Assembly: GCA_029857975.1 (NCBI GenBank)
Contig: JAOUFX010000207.1
Location: 1 to 6,134 of the forward strand
DNA length: 6,134 nucleotides
Origin: Deltaproteobacteria bacterium
Lineage (GTDB): Bacteria > Desulfobacterota > SM23-61
Direction: 5' to 3'
The position numbers and the translations under genes were made by a program. Below the pieces are notes generated by a model. That model ran no database searches, was not told the DNA's origin, and saw only the letters and a program-made list of their open reading frames with translations. Positions 5,855 through 6,134 of the stretch are shown here, piece after piece (positions within the stretch are counted from its first letter, which is position 1; each line of letters opens with the position of its first letter).

Positions 5855-6134
5855 TCAATCCTTAAATCGATCCGCGGTCTCCGCTGAAGACCCGCCCTCC
5901 TGAGCCTGCCTCTTATAGCCGAATAGTTTTTGGGCGTTTTTCCCTAGAATGCTTTCTTTTTCTTCGTTGGTGAGGTCTAAGCCTACCATTTGCTCCAAAG
6001 CGGCCATGGGATCAAACCATGGCCAGTCAGAACCGAAAAGGACACGGTGCACACCTAACTTACGAATCAAGGCGGCAGCCTCGGCCGGGGTAGAAAATTT
6101 ACTCTCTCCTTCAATTCCAGATATTATAGCGGAG
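5855..6134 (-). CDS. C-terminal part of an amidohydrolase (PF04909-type TIM-barrel metal hydrolase), 5' end outside window
   Basis: The minus-strand frame is open from the window edge (first full codon 6133-6131) to the stop at 5857-5855, giving 92 visible residues, about the last third or quarter of a family member. The segment RKLGVHRVLFGSDWPWFDP holds the GSD motif whose aspartate (codon 6028-6026) is the last metal/catalytic ligand of the barrel. It is followed by the typical tail pattern with L..E...ILG.NAQKLFGY. This family (Amidohydrolase_2) includes decarboxylases and hydrolases of aromatic and lactone-type carboxylic acids; the visible part does not tell which. The last 20 or so residues are polar and unconserved. 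A TTG at 6070 is an internal codon, not the start, since family homology continues upstream of it. An MFS gene follows 25 bases later, suggesting a two-gene transport and degradation unit. Confidence 0.88.
   Translation of the reverse strand, partial: SAIISGIEGESKFSTPAEAAALIRKLGVHRVLFGSDWPWFDPMAALEQMVGLDLTNEEKESILGKNAQKLFGYKRQAQEGGSSAETADRFKD

Overview
The window looks like a piece of a GC-rich bacterial chromosome. My best guess is an anaerobic or facultatively anaerobic Desulfobacterota (former Deltaproteobacteria) lineage. The guess rests on the protein style (a three-gene molybdenum hydroxylase without housekeeping purine genes, an E. coli-type NADP isocitrate dehydrogenase, a PF04909-type amidohydrolase) and on a palindromic intergenic repeat that resembles one I recall from that group. 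I could not verify it by search.

Left part, plus strand (1-2859): the 3' part of a xanthine dehydrogenase-family operon. It holds the molybdopterin-binding catalytic subunit (5' end outside the window), the [2Fe-2S] small subunit and the FAD-binding medium subunit, in the order large-small-medium with gaps of 2 and 9 bases. Together they should form one cytoplasmic enzyme that hydroxylates (or reductively dehydroxylates) an organic substrate, passing electrons Mo -> 2Fe-2S -> FAD. The active-site loop reads AYRGLGTPQ, so it is not a form I CO dehydrogenase. The substrate cannot be read from the sequence.

Middle (2860-3290): 431 bases without a credible gene. A weak terminator-like hairpin is followed by two different palindromic elements lying almost end to end: 2946-3103, with inverted ends matching at 17 of 19, and 3107-3271, with inverted ends matching at 20 of 22. 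The second ends 19 bases before the icd start codon, so the icd leader is built from repeat DNA. This is the most unusual part of the window.

Right part: a complete plus-strand icd (3291-4508), NADP-dependent isocitrate dehydrogenase of the TCA cycle. Facing it on the minus strand is a two-gene unit: an amidohydrolase (5' end beyond 6134) followed 25 bases later by a 12-helix MFS transporter (5829-4561). Together these suggest uptake or export plus hydrolytic/decarboxylating processing of a small carboxylated or aromatic compound. No RNA genes, CRISPR arrays, transposase genes or obvious new multi-gene system are visible.
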